From positions 1 through 36,673 of the forward strand of contig CAMCZO010000021.1 in NCBI GenBank assembly GCA_945887955.1: a stretch of 36,673 nucleotides of DNA, read 5' to 3'. The stretch is from Chitinophaga pinensis (GTDB taxonomy: Bacteria; Bacteroidota; Bacteroidia; B-17B0; Aurantibacillaceae). Made by a program: the position numbers and the translations under genes. The notes below the pieces were generated by a model. It was not told the origin of the DNA. It saw nothing but the letters and a program-made list of their open reading frames with translations, and ran no database searches. Numbering within the stretch: position 1 is the stretch's first letter; the number at the start of each line of letters is the position of its first letter. Shown in pieces: positions 8,338 to 17,154 of the stretch.

Positions 8338-8356
8338 TATAATTAATCTATATTTA

Positions 8357-9373
8357 ATGTCTGATAAAAAAAACATAAAATCAATATCTTCTTCTTCTGG
8401 AATTCAAAATAATTTTATTAATCGTTTAAAAAAAGTTCTACCCCCTACTATTGGAATTGCAGAAGAAATTTCAGATTTATTAAATATAAGTATTGATAGT
8501 GCATATAGAAGGATTAGAGGAGAAACTGATTTTACTTTTGAGGAGATTTATATAATTACTCGAAAATACAAAATTAGCATTGATGAAATTTATGGTAATT
8601 CGAATGATTCTGTAACCTTTGAATACATAAAATTAACTGATAGCGAAGTAAATTTTGAAAAATATCTTACTAGTTTAAGAAATCGGCTTGAAAGTATAAA
8701 TAAAGTAGAAGATAAAAATATTTACTATGTAGCTGAAGACATTCCGGTATTTTACTCTTTTTTTTCGAAGAAGCTTACCGAGTTTAAATTATTTTATTGG
8801 CAAAAAAGTGTTTTAAATGTTCCTCAATACCAAAAAGTTAATTTCGAATTTGGTAAAATCCCTAAAAAACTTGTTGAAATTGCTCAAGAATCCTATCACG
8901 TTTTTTTAAATATTCCCAGTATTGAAATTTGGTCTGAAGGAACTATTTATACTGGTCTAAGACAAATTAAGTTTTATTTTGATACCGGTATACTTAATAA
9001 AATTGATGCCTTAGAATTATTAAATGAATATAAAAAAATGATTGAAATGGTACAGAAATTTGCAGAAGATGGAAGAAAAAATAATAATGATAGTAAAAAC
9101 AACTTCACCCTTTATAGCAGTGAGGTTGTTCTCGGAACCAACTGTATTTATATCACAATGGGTAATTTAAAATACGCTTACATTTCATTTAATACCATGA
9201 ATTCTTTAACAACAAATAATACAGAATTTTGTGAAGAAACAGAACATTGGGTTCATAATTTAGAGCGCAAAAGCAATCTAATTAGTGGCGTTTCAGAAGC
9301 GCAGCGTTATCAGTTTTTTAACACTATGTTTAAAAGTATCGACTCTTTTATCGACAAGATAAGTCATGCTTAA
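8357..9373 (+). CDS. Helix-turn-helix transcriptional regulator with large uncharacterised C-terminal domain
   Basis: Residues about 20-80 form an XRE/phage-repressor-like HTH: GIAEEISDLLNISIDSAYRRIRG looks like helices 2-3, followed by ETDFTFEEIYIITRKYKISIDEIYG. The remaining 260 residues are mixed alpha/beta without a membrane segment and without a ligand-binding fold that I recognise; two regions (VFYSFFSKKLTEFKLFYW and the cysteine-containing CIYITMGNLKYAYISF) look structured. It is divergent from the ALDH operon with 171 bases between start codons and is 12 bases upstream of the flavoprotein gene, so it could regulate either side. DNA binding is likely; the regulon is inference from position only. 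Confidence 0.75.
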   Translation: MSDKKNIKSISSSSGIQNNFINRLKKVLPPTIGIAEEISDLLNISIDSAYRRIRGETDFTFEEIYIITRKYKISIDEIYGNSNDSVTFEYIKLTDSEVNFEKYLTSLRNRLESINKVEDKNIYYVAEDIPVFYSFFSKKLTEFKLFYWQKSVLNVPQYQKVNFEFGKIPKKLVEIAQESYHVFLNIPSIEIWSEGTIYTGLRQIKFYFDTGILNKIDALELLNEYKKMIEMVQKFAEDGRKNNNDSKNNFTLYSSEVVLGTNCIYITMGNLKYAYISFNTMNSLTTNNTEFCEETEHWVHNLERKSNLISGVSEAQRYQFFNTMFKSIDSFIDKISHA

Positions 9374-9378
9374 ATTTG
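9371..9378 (+). promoter_or_regulatory. Candidate internal -7 element (TAAATTTG) before the flavoprotein gene
   Basis: TAAATTTG fits TAnnTTTG exactly, overlaps the stop codon of the HTH gene and lies seven bases before the TTG start at 9386. If functional it would give a near-leaderless transcript independent of the upstream gene. No upstream TTG at the right distance. Confidence 0.3.
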
Positions 9379-9385
9379 ATTTCGT

Positions 9386-10585
9386 TTGAAAAAAAAAATT
9401 GTTATAGTTGGTGGTGGTTCTTGTGCTTTGTTTTTAGCTTGCCAATTAGATACAACAAAATATAATGTAGCTATATATGAAAAAAATGCAACGCTAGGAC
9501 GTAAATTTTTAGTTGCGGGCGATGGCGGACTTAACCTAACACACTCTGAAAGTTCTGATGATTTTTTAAAAAAATACTCTCCTCATTCCTTTTTTAAAAA
9601 GTCTTTTACTAAATTTTCAAATGAAAATTTTATTAATTGGCTAAACAAAATAGGTATTGAGACATATATAGGTAGCAGTGGAAGAGTTTTTCCTGTTAAA
9701 GGAATAAAACCTATTGATGTTTTAAATGCTTTGATTAATATTATTCATCAAAAAGAAATTAATTTATTTAAGAAACACGAATGGATAGGTTTTGATTCCG
9801 CACATTCACTTTTATTTAAAAATCAAAAAAATAATTTAACGGTTAAAGGTGATTTTTTTATTTATTGTATGGGAGGGGCAAGTTGGCCTGTAACCGGAAG
9901 TGATGGAGATTGGTTAACAAAATTTGATAAAATAGGAATCCCTACTCTACCATTTGAAGCGAGTAATTGTGCTTTCAAAATTAATTGGCCTATTGAACTT
10001 ATAAATCGCATTGAAGGAAAGTCTCTAAAAAACTGCTCGTTTAAAGTGGGAAAAAAGTTGCAATTAGGTGAGGCCATATTAACAAGATTTGGCATTGAAG
10101 GAGGCGGCATTTATCCCTTAAGTCCCTCTATTAGAAAAGAAATAAATGACTTTAAAAAAGCAGAATTAATTATTGATTTTAAACCTAATTTATCAGAAGA
10201 AGTCCTTTTAAAAAAATTAACAGCAATTAAAAAATCGAAAAACTACAGCCAACAAGTATCGACTTTATTAAATTTAACTCCCACTCAATTATTACTTTTA
10301 AAATGTTACACCAGTAAAGAAGTTTTTAAAAATCCAAAACTATTAGTTATAGCAATAAAAAAATTAAAACTAGAGCTAAAAGAAACGGGGCCTATTGACG
10401 AAGCCATATCATCAGTTGGAGGAATAGATTTAAAAACGCTAAGTCCACATTTTGAATTGCAATCTCTTTCGAATCACTTTGTTATTGGAGAGATGTTAAA
10501 TTATGATGCTCCTACCGGAGGATATTTATTACAATCTTGTTTTACCATGAGTTCGTATTTAGCAAATTATTTAAATTCACAATAA
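9386..10585 (+). CDS. FAD-dependent oxidoreductase of the TIGR03862 / HI0933-like flavoprotein family
   Basis: A 399-residue flavoprotein. The N-terminal dinucleotide-binding strand (KKIVIVGGGSCALFLACQL) is followed by an acidic strand end (YEKN) and by GRKFLVAGDGGLNLTHSE, the family marker; the GGLNLTHSE form distinguishes the TIGR03862 (PP_4765) group from the BaiN group, which reads GRCN(V/I)TN. Near the C-terminus SSVGGIDLKTL and GEMLNYDAPTGGYLLQSCF are the conserved second FAD-contact region. The Rossmann motif reads GGGSCA, with Ala in place of the third Gly. The start is a TTG at 9386, the only one that keeps the complete first beta strand. The enzymes of this family have no firmly assigned reaction. 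Confidence 0.85.
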   Translation: MKKKIVIVGGGSCALFLACQLDTTKYNVAIYEKNATLGRKFLVAGDGGLNLTHSESSDDFLKKYSPHSFFKKSFTKFSNENFINWLNKIGIETYIGSSGRVFPVKGIKPIDVLNALINIIHQKEINLFKKHEWIGFDSAHSLLFKNQKNNLTVKGDFFIYCMGGASWPVTGSDGDWLTKFDKIGIPTLPFEASNCAFKINWPIELINRIEGKSLKNCSFKVGKKLQLGEAILTRFGIEGGGIYPLSPSIRKEINDFKKAELIIDFKPNLSEEVLLKKLTAIKKSKNYSQQVSTLLNLTPTQLLLLKCYTSKEVFKNPKLLVIAIKKLKLELKETGPIDEAISSVGGIDLKTLSPHFELQSLSNHFVIGEMLNYDAPTGGYLLQSCFTMSSYLANYLNSQ

Positions 10586-10637
10586 TTTTATTAAAAAAAT
10601 TAATTTAGACATCTAAATTTTCTAAGTTAAATTATTT

Positions 10638-10645
10638 TATATTTG
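10638..10645 (+). promoter_or_regulatory. Candidate -7 element (TATATTTG) of the enoyl-CoA hydratase gene
   Basis: Exact TAnnTTTG match ten bases before the ATG at 10656. No TTG at the expected upstream distance, so this is a partial promoter match. Confidence 0.4.
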
Positions 10646-10655
10646 TTCAAAAAAA

Positions 10656-11444
10656 ATGTTGGTAAAAAGCGAAAATATAATTTGTGAACTAATTAATCAG
10701 ATATTGGTTATTACAATTAATAGACCTGATAAATTAAACGCTCTAAATAAACAAACCATTGAAGAGTTGCATGAAACATTAGTAGGTGCAGAAAATCAAA
10801 ATGATGTTCGTGTTGTAATAATAACAGGCTCAGGTCAAAAAGCATTTGTAGCTGGAGCCGATATTTCTGAACTTGCAGGTTTATCTGTAGAGGAAGGAAA
10901 ACAATTAAGTTCTAATGGTCATTTTAAAATATTTAATTTTATCGAAAATTACAGCAAGCCTATTATCGCTGCAATAAATGGCTTTTCATTAGGCGCAGGA
11001 TTAGAATTAGCAATGGCATGCCACATAAGAGTGATGAGTGATACTGCTAAAATGGGCTTGCCAGAAGTTAGCTTGGGTCTTATACCCGGATATGGCGGAA
11101 CTCAAAGGCTCGCTCAATTAGTAGGAAAAGGAAAAGCATTTGAAATGATTACAAGTGGCGATTCAATAAATGCTCAAGATGCCTATAAATGGGGCTTAGT
11201 TAATCACTTAACCTTACAAGAAGAATTATTAGCGAAGTGTTTTGAAATATCTAATAAAATTATTTTAAAGAGCCCTCACGCTGTGAAAATAGCAATTAAA
11301 ACAATTAATGCAGGGTATAATAATAAATTAAATGGCTTTGAAGTAGAAATCGAAGAGTTTGGCAAAATATTTTCAACTCATGATGCAAAAGAGGGTGTTT
11401 CTGCATTTTTAGAGAAGCGAAAACCTGATTTTAAAGGTGAATAA
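10656..11444 (+). CDS. Enoyl-CoA hydratase (crotonase family)
   Basis: Adds water to trans-2-enoyl-CoA in fatty-acid or amino-acid breakdown. The 262-residue chain shows the whole crotonase pattern: INRPDKLNAL near the N-terminus, the CoA/oxyanion segment AFVAGADISEL (66-72), NGFSLGAGLELAMACHIRV with Glu117, and MGLPEVSLGLIPGYGGTQRL with Glu137. Both glutamates needed for hydratase chemistry are present, which argues against isomerase-only or dehalogenase members. It is a stand-alone gene with its own likely promoter. Acyl-chain preference cannot be read from the sequence. Confidence 0.92.
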   Translation: MLVKSENIICELINQILVITINRPDKLNALNKQTIEELHETLVGAENQNDVRVVIITGSGQKAFVAGADISELAGLSVEEGKQLSSNGHFKIFNFIENYSKPIIAAINGFSLGAGLELAMACHIRVMSDTAKMGLPEVSLGLIPGYGGTQRLAQLVGKGKAFEMITSGDSINAQDAYKWGLVNHLTLQEELLAKCFEISNKIILKSPHAVKIAIKTINAGYNNKLNGFEVEIEEFGKIFSTHDAKEGVSAFLEKRKPDFKGE

Positions 11445-11495
11445 CCATTATAATATTAAATTTTTATAAGATTATTTTAGCATTATAAATTGCAT

Positions 11496-11503
11496 TAACT
11501 TTG
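11496..11503 (+). promoter_or_regulatory. Candidate -7 element (TAACTTTG) before the small membrane protein
   Basis: Exact TAnnTTTG match 15 bases before the ATG at 11519; the upstream element is not clear. Confidence 0.4.
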
Positions 11504-11518
11504 TCGCATATTTAATTA

Positions 11519-11794
11519 ATGAAAAAATCGTTGCGACCATATTTACTACTTATCATTTTATCTTTTAATTTTTTAATTTTTAATTCAGATTTATCTGCTC
11601 AATGTGCAATGTGCAAGCAGGCAGCAGAAACATCATTAAAATCTAATCCAAATTCAATAGCTAGAGGGTTAAATTCAGGAATACTTTATTTAATGGCTGT
11701 GCCTTATCTGTTAATTGCTTTTATTTTTCGTAAACAAATAAAGCATTTATTTAAAAGACTATTTAAAAAACGAATAAAATCGTCAGCGAATTAA
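11519..11794 (+). CDS. Small exported/membrane protein with a CAMC motif
   Basis: A 91-residue protein with an N-terminal signal-like hydrophobic stretch (about 7-26) ending in SAQ, then CAMCKQAAETSLKSNPNS, a second hydrophobic segment (about 54-70) and a strongly basic tail (RKQIKHLFKRLFKKRIK) that should lie in the cytoplasm. The paired cysteines right after the predicted cleavage point form a CxxC, exposed to the periplasm. Proteins of this shape are common in Bacteroidota genomes but I know of no assigned function. Its stop is one base from the end of the convergent radical SAM gene. Confidence 0.75.
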   Translation: MKKSLRPYLLLIILSFNFLIFNSDLSAQCAMCKQAAETSLKSNPNSIARGLNSGILYLMAVPYLLIAFIFRKQIKHLFKRLFKKRIKSSAN

Positions 11795-11795
11795 T

Positions 11796-13439
11796 TTAGA
11801 TTTCAATTACTTCAGCTTTAGTTGTTCCTGAATATTGAATAATTAAATGGCTATTTTCTTGTTTAATTTTATTGTTTCGTGAGAACGAATAAAAATTAAA
11901 ATCTAAAGGAAGAACAATATATCTGTATTTGTGATAATTTAATCCTGTTTTTTCTATAAATTTATTTTGTTCTTTTTTCTCAAGGCCTTTAAAGTATAAT
12001 GATTGAGGTCTTACTTTAAAGTGTAAATAATAATCTATTGCAATAAGTTTTTTTAGTACGGCGTCTTCTGGATAATTTTTTTCGGCATATTGAGTAATTA
12101 TATCAAACACATCTGTTAATGAATATTTGTGATACTCTTTTTTTGTACCAAAATAAATACCAAGACCTAGTAAAAATTCAAACACACTATATTGCTCGGT
12201 TATATATTTTAATGTGTTAATTGTTTTTTTTCCATTCCAATAAATTTCGAGTGCATTTTCGAGTTGTACAATTTTTGCTAACTCTTCTTTTGAAAGATAG
12301 TTGCTTTCAATAATTTGATAGGGAGGGTTTTGATCATAAATAAAACCGTGCTTTTCTTTATCTCGCATAGTTGTTCCCTTTAAAAATTTCAAAAATCCTA
12401 ATTGCATTTCAGGAGCAAATAATTTAAACACTTCTTCAAAACTATATTTAATATCATCCCAATAATCAAGTGGGAGCCCTACAATTAAATCTAAATGCAT
12501 TTCAATTTTATAATCTAATTCTTGAATAATACGTTTAGTTTTTTCAAAATTTTGTTTACGACTTACTTCTAAATTCGCTTTTTGATTTACTGTTTGAATT
12601 CCTATTTCAAAACGAAATAATCCTTTAGGCACATTCTCATGAATAAAATTAATAATATCGGGATGAAGAATATCGGCAGTTATTTCAAATTGGAAAACAT
12701 TATGAGGGCGATGATGCTCTAAAATAAATTTAAAAATGTCGATTGTAAAATCTCGTTTTATATTAAAAGTTCTGTCTAAAAATTTTACCACTTTTCCATG
12801 CTCCATCATAAAAAGTAATGTCTTTTTTATACTTGCATCTGGAAGATAACGAACTTTGTTGTCCAAACTAGCTAAGCAAAACTCACATTTATAAGGGCAA
12901 CCCCGAGAAGTTTCGATATAAAGCACTTTGTTTTTTAACTCCTCAATATTATCAAATTGATACGGCATGCTTTGCTCAAAATTCTTTAAATCGAACATCG
13001 GCGCTAAAGTATTTTTAATGATTTTAAGATTATCCTTTCTAACTAAACTCGGAACATTTTCAACATTTGGATACGAATTAAGAAATTCGCTGAACGGAGT
13101 TTCGCCCTCACCAACAATAATAAAATCTATAAAAGGTAATGCGATTATTTCATCATACTCGTAACTTACTTCTGGACCTCCTAATAATATTTTGCAATCT
13201 GATTTTAATTCTTTTATTTTTTTTGCTACAGCTAAAATGGGCGTAATATTCCATATATAACAACTAAAAGCAACAACATCATACTGAGAACAAAATACTG
13301 CTATATCATCACCTGGTTCTTTAATTGTAAACTCTTTCCATTCTAAACCCTTGTGATGCTGATTTAATTCGTAAAGAAGCCTTATGGCTAAATTACTATG
13401 GATATATTTTGCATTGAGAGTAGTAAGAAGGCTTCGCAT
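11796..13439 (-). CDS. B12-binding domain radical SAM protein (DUF4080 type)
   Basis: A 547-residue protein in three parts. Residues 1 to about 140 look like a cobalamin-binding Rossmann domain (LLTTLNAKYIHSNLAIRLL, ILLGGPEVSYEYDE, FIIVGEGETPFSEFL) but without an obvious DxHxxG His loop. Then comes the radical SAM core with the 4Fe-4S ligands Cys181, Cys185 and Cys188 in TSRGCPYKCEFC, followed by FEIGIQTVNQ and MHLDLIVGLPLD. The last 170 residues fit the DUF4080 tail typical of this Bacteroidota/Firmicutes group. The chemistry is unknown; many class B enzymes are methyltransferases. It is alone between the small membrane protein and the metalloprotease. Confidence 0.87.
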   Translation of the reverse strand: MRSLLTTLNAKYIHSNLAIRLLYELNQHHKGLEWKEFTIKEPGDDIAVFCSQYDVVAFSCYIWNITPILAVAKKIKELKSDCKILLGGPEVSYEYDEIIALPFIDFIIVGEGETPFSEFLNSYPNVENVPSLVRKDNLKIIKNTLAPMFDLKNFEQSMPYQFDNIEELKNKVLYIETSRGCPYKCEFCLASLDNKVRYLPDASIKKTLLFMMEHGKVVKFLDRTFNIKRDFTIDIFKFILEHHRPHNVFQFEITADILHPDIINFIHENVPKGLFRFEIGIQTVNQKANLEVSRKQNFEKTKRIIQELDYKIEMHLDLIVGLPLDYWDDIKYSFEEVFKLFAPEMQLGFLKFLKGTTMRDKEKHGFIYDQNPPYQIIESNYLSKEELAKIVQLENALEIYWNGKKTINTLKYITEQYSVFEFLLGLGIYFGTKKEYHKYSLTDVFDIITQYAEKNYPEDAVLKKLIAIDYYLHFKVRPQSLYFKGLEKKEQNKFIEKTGLNYHKYRYIVLPLDFNFYSFSRNNKIKQENSHLIIQYSGTTKAEVIEI

Positions 13440-13511
13440 AAAAGATAAAGGTAACTATTATTATTAAAAAGTTTTATGATATAAAATCGGCTGTTTTTTA
13501 AATTTTAGTCA

Positions 13512-13544
13512 TAAAAAAAATAAGACGAGAATTAACTCGCCTTA
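13512..13544 (-). terminator. Intrinsic terminator of the metalloprotease gene
   Basis: On the minus strand a nine-pair stem (TAAGGCGAG with CTCGTCTTA, one G-U pair) around a six-base loop is followed directly by a run of eight or more T. In plus-strand terms the arms are 13521-13529 and 13536-13544, with the A-run at 13513-13520. It lies 24 bases after the stop codon. Confidence 0.8.
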
Positions 13545-13567
13545 TATAGATATAATAAATGCTTAGG

Positions 13568-15469
13568 TTATTCTTTAATTAGTTTTAATCCTTGCGAACT
13601 TCCATTTTGATCTTTACAGTTGAGAATATAAAACCCTTTATTTAAGCTACTGATATTTATATTAGCTTCTTGATTATTTTTTTCAAAACTTAATTTTTGA
13701 TTTAAAACTATTTGGCCCATCATGTTTTTTATTTCAATATTTATTTCCTTTGTTAATAGATTACTATTTTTTACAGTCAATTGAGTTGATGCGGGATTTG
13801 GAAAAACGTTAAGTGAAATGGATTGATTTTTTAAGCTTGGAAAGCTTAAACATTCAACTACCTTAATACTTATGGAATCTTCGCTCTTACAACCATTAAT
13901 ACTAGTTGCTGTGCAAGTATATGATTCATCAGCAAAAGCAATATATGTAAAAGATGGTCCAACAGATAAATAAGGTGACCAAGTATATGAATTACCTCCA
14001 ATTGCTGAAACTGTTACTAAGTCTTCGTAGCAAACTAAAGTTGGAGAATTAATAACTAAAACAGGATTTGGATAAACAGAAATTGTTTTTGAAATCACAC
14101 TTGTTGAGCCATTATTTGCTGTTAAAGTAATGGTATAATTACCCGTACTTGTAAAAGTAATACTAGGAATAATTGCATTGTTACTAGGATTAATTAATGC
14201 GCCACCTGAAACAGACCACGTGTAATTAGGAACTGGGGTTCCAGAAGAATTATTAGTAGGTGTTATTGATCCTAGGCCGCAAAATTTATTAGGTATATTA
14301 AATTGCGCTGAAGTAGCAATTGAAGAAATAGAACACAGATTATGAGTGCCCAAAAATTTACGATAAGGACTGCTGGTCATCGCTGTTTGTATTCGGGTTG
14401 ACTGGTCTGTTGTAAGCATATATTTAGACGGATCATCTACATAATCCATAATATTCATAAACATGCTTCCATCAACAGCACTAGAACAAGAATTGGAACC
14501 TGTTGCATTTAGGGGGTAATTAGGTGATCCAAAATTACTTGTTTTAGCAGGTGGCGTATCATCGCAATAATCATTTCCACAATTGGCGTCCCCCCAAGTA
14601 TGCCTGAGCCCTAAATAGTGTCCTATTTCATGAGAACTAACTCGCCCTCTGGTATAGCCAGTTAAATAAGTGCCAGTTGGATAAATTCCTTGCGAGCCAA
14701 AAGCTTTAGATAAACACCAAAAGCCATCGGTAGTAGACGTTCCGAATGAACCAGGTAAACCTGATAATGTAGTTAAGGGCGGAAAAGTTGCATAACCTAA
14801 AAGCGAACCATTAGAAATTCTATCGGTTACCCATATGTTTAAATATTTTGATACATTCCATATGGATTGAGGCTTAATGGTTCCGTTTATATAATTCTGT
14901 AAAGATGTGCTAGATGAAAATGTTATTGGATTTGTCCACCCTTTCGTTACATAATTTATTCGTTCAATACCTGGTTCTGCTAATAAATTTCCTAAGGTAT
15001 CTAATGTAGCCAAACAAAACTGCACATTGCAATTAGCAATCATAACTCTTCCTAAAATATCTAAATTAGTTTGAGGCAAAACTTGATTGGATGCATAATT
15101 TACAAATGCATTGGCTGGATAATTTCCGCTATTAAATCCTATTCCTCCATAATCATTATTTAAAACTTGTATTTGAGAATTTAACTGCCCTTGAGCTAAA
15201 TTTGGATAAGTTCCAACGGCCTCACCACCATGAATAACATGAATGATTACAGGAATTGTAAAAACCTGAGCTTGCGTTTTATTTGAAATGTTGTTTGTTT
15301 TTATTTTTTGAATTAATTGTTGAAATTCTTCTTCCCATTGTTGACTTGGAGTTTCTGTTGCGCATGGTTCATACTTTTTTTCTTTTGGGAAATCTATTTG
15401 AGCTTTTAATTGATTTAAAAATAAAAAAAGAATAAAAAAAATTGATTGTACTGTGATTTTTGATGGCAT
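13568..15469 (-). CDS. Secreted M43 (pappalysin/ulilysin-type) metalloprotease with T9SS sorting tail
   Basis: A 633-residue exported zinc protease. Residues 1-23 are a signal peptide (hydrophobic core FFILFLFLNQL, then KAQ). The catalytic signature HEIGHYLGLRH at 280-290 is a full HExxHxxGxxH with Glu281 as the base, followed by the WGDANCGNDYCDDTP region and the MNIMDYVD Met-turn, as in the pappalysin family. After the protease domain there is a PKD-like beta-sandwich (about 395-470), a second Ig-like stretch, and from about 555 a Por-type C-terminal sorting tail (NPASTQLTV, LNKGFYILNC, GLKLIKE) that directs type IX secretion. It is monocistronic with a good terminator. Substrate unknown. 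Confidence 0.92.
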   Translation of the reverse strand: MPSKITVQSIFFILFLFLNQLKAQIDFPKEKKYEPCATETPSQQWEEEFQQLIQKIKTNNISNKTQAQVFTIPVIIHVIHGGEAVGTYPNLAQGQLNSQIQVLNNDYGGIGFNSGNYPANAFVNYASNQVLPQTNLDILGRVMIANCNVQFCLATLDTLGNLLAEPGIERINYVTKGWTNPITFSSSTSLQNYINGTIKPQSIWNVSKYLNIWVTDRISNGSLLGYATFPPLTTLSGLPGSFGTSTTDGFWCLSKAFGSQGIYPTGTYLTGYTRGRVSSHEIGHYLGLRHTWGDANCGNDYCDDTPPAKTSNFGSPNYPLNATGSNSCSSAVDGSMFMNIMDYVDDPSKYMLTTDQSTRIQTAMTSSPYRKFLGTHNLCSISSIATSAQFNIPNKFCGLGSITPTNNSSGTPVPNYTWSVSGGALINPSNNAIIPSITFTSTGNYTITLTANNGSTSVISKTISVYPNPVLVINSPTLVCYEDLVTVSAIGGNSYTWSPYLSVGPSFTYIAFADESYTCTATSINGCKSEDSISIKVVECLSFPSLKNQSISLNVFPNPASTQLTVKNSNLLTKEINIEIKNMMGQIVLNQKLSFEKNNQEANINISSLNKGFYILNCKDQNGSSQGLKLIKE

Positions 15470-15584
15470 AAATGAAATTTTTTAAAACTACACAATAAAT
15501 AAACTAAATAAAAATATTTAGTACTATAAATCTATTAAAAAAAAATCAAGTTTTTTAATACTTTAACAGCGACCTTAATTAACA

Positions 15585-15614
15585 AAAATTTATAAAAGCT
15601 AATTTCAGAATTAG
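15585..15614 (-). terminator. Probable terminator of the TolC-like gene
   Basis: Six-pair perfect hairpin CTAATT (15599-15604) / AATTAG (15609-15614) with a four-base loop; on the minus strand it is followed by a T-rich stretch (CTTTTATAAATTTTT). AT-only core makes it weak. Confidence 0.4.
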
Positions 15615-15644
15615 TTAATCGTAACAATGAGTAAAACGAATTAA

Positions 15645-17057
15645 TTAAAATGTTAATGGATTACCTTTGTAATAATCGATAACTTTTATTTTAAAAACAT
15701 AATCGTATTTAGCTTGAAGCAAATTACTTTCTGCAGCAAACAATCGATTTTTAGAAGTACTAAAATCGAAAGAACTTATTACTCCGGCATTAAATTTTTG
15801 TTGTGCATATTTAAAAGATTCAGTTGCAGCATCTAAACTCAATAAACTCGCATTGTATTTATTTAAAGCCGCTTTAACATTGGCTTGAGCTTGTACAATG
15901 TTTTTAAATAAATTTTGTTTTGTTAGGTCTTGTGCTAATTTTGAATTATACGTATTTAATTTTGCATTTTTAATGGCAGTGCTTGTTTGAAGGCCATTAA
16001 AAATTGGAATAGATAAAGTAAAGCCAATACTTTTGTTTACATTATCTATAAACTGATCGGCAAAAGATTTTTTTTGACTAATTAATTCGGTTAGTGGGGC
16101 ATAAACGCTATCGCCTTTATTTGTAATTCCGGTAATTTGATAGCCTGAAGTTCTATAACCGATTATGTTTTTTGCTAAACCAGATGATCCCGTCCCCATA
16201 CTGGCATTAAAACTAAGGATAGGGCTTTGTTTGCCTCGGCTTGCGGCTAGCAATTTTTCTGCGCTCAAAAGAGCATAAGCCCCACTTTTAATACTGGGCT
16301 GATTTTTTAAACTAGTTTCGTAAATGGTTAAGGTATTATTTTCTAATATCACAGCTGCCTCTATATTTAAATCTGGGTGAGCAATTGTAAAGTTAGTCAC
16401 ACTATCAAAGTTCATTAGCTGCTTCAGATTTAAGAGACTCAGATTAAGATTATTCTCAGAATTAGTTACATTTAAAAGCTCATTTGCTAATTGCGCTTTA
16501 ATATCAAATTCTACACTTTTTGCTATAACGCCCGAATTAACTAATTTTTGAGTGCGTTCTAGCTGTTCTTTTGAAATATTAAATTGATTTTGAGATATTT
16601 TTAAAATTTCTTCTGAAAAAATAACACCTATATAAGCGTTTGCCACATTTAATGATAAATCATTTTGTTGCTGTTTAAGTGTTTCTATACCGCTCAGATA
16701 ACTATACTCGTTCGCCTTAATGTTATTTATTTGACTTAATCCGCTCCACAAAACAACATTACTACTAACATATAAGTTTTGAGATAACACCTGTGTGTTT
16801 GCGAATGTGTTCGTAAATCTATCGATAGTTTGGCCAAAATTGTAAACATGCGAACCCGCTAAATTAATAGTAGGAAGAACTGATGCTTTAATTTGATTTG
16901 TATTATTTTTATTTATTTCGTTGTTTAAGGCCGATTGTTTAAGGCTGATGTTATGATTTATAGCATACTTAATACATTGTTGTAAATCCCATGGTGCCTG
17001 AGATTTTGTAATAAATGTTTGTGTGAGGAGTAATAAAATATAAAATGGCCTGGTCAT
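15645..17057 (-). CDS. TolC-family outer membrane efflux channel
   Basis: A 470-residue outer-membrane factor. After a signal peptide (about 1-20, ending SQA) it starts with WDLQQCIKYAINHNISLKQSALNNEI, the standard opening of the family, and shows the internal duplication of long coiled-coil helices (for example AYIGVIFSEEILKISQNQFNISKEQLERTQKLVNSGV in the first half, and KFNAGVISSFDFSTSKNRLFAAESNLLQAKYDYVFK in the second). The latter resembles the first half, as expected. Such channels pair with a periplasmic adaptor and an ABC or RND pump; neither is beside it, so it may serve pumps encoded elsewhere. It is 97 bases downstream of the polysaccharide operon and could be its last gene. Confidence 0.9.
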   Translation of the reverse strand: MTRPFYILLLLTQTFITKSQAPWDLQQCIKYAINHNISLKQSALNNEINKNNTNQIKASVLPTINLAGSHVYNFGQTIDRFTNTFANTQVLSQNLYVSSNVVLWSGLSQINNIKANEYSYLSGIETLKQQQNDLSLNVANAYIGVIFSEEILKISQNQFNISKEQLERTQKLVNSGVIAKSVEFDIKAQLANELLNVTNSENNLNLSLLNLKQLMNFDSVTNFTIAHPDLNIEAAVILENNTLTIYETSLKNQPSIKSGAYALLSAEKLLAASRGKQSPILSFNASMGTGSSGLAKNIIGYRTSGYQITGITNKGDSVYAPLTELISQKKSFADQFIDNVNKSIGFTLSIPIFNGLQTSTAIKNAKLNTYNSKLAQDLTKQNLFKNIVQAQANVKAALNKYNASLLSLDAATESFKYAQQKFNAGVISSFDFSTSKNRLFAAESNLLQAKYDYVFKIKVIDYYKGNPLTF

Positions 17058-17154
17058 TTATTTAACAATGATTTAATTTATTATTCGAGCTAAGCTTTTT
17101 TAATTATCAATAAAAAATAATATGGTTTGGTAATTTATATTAAAATTATCTGAA

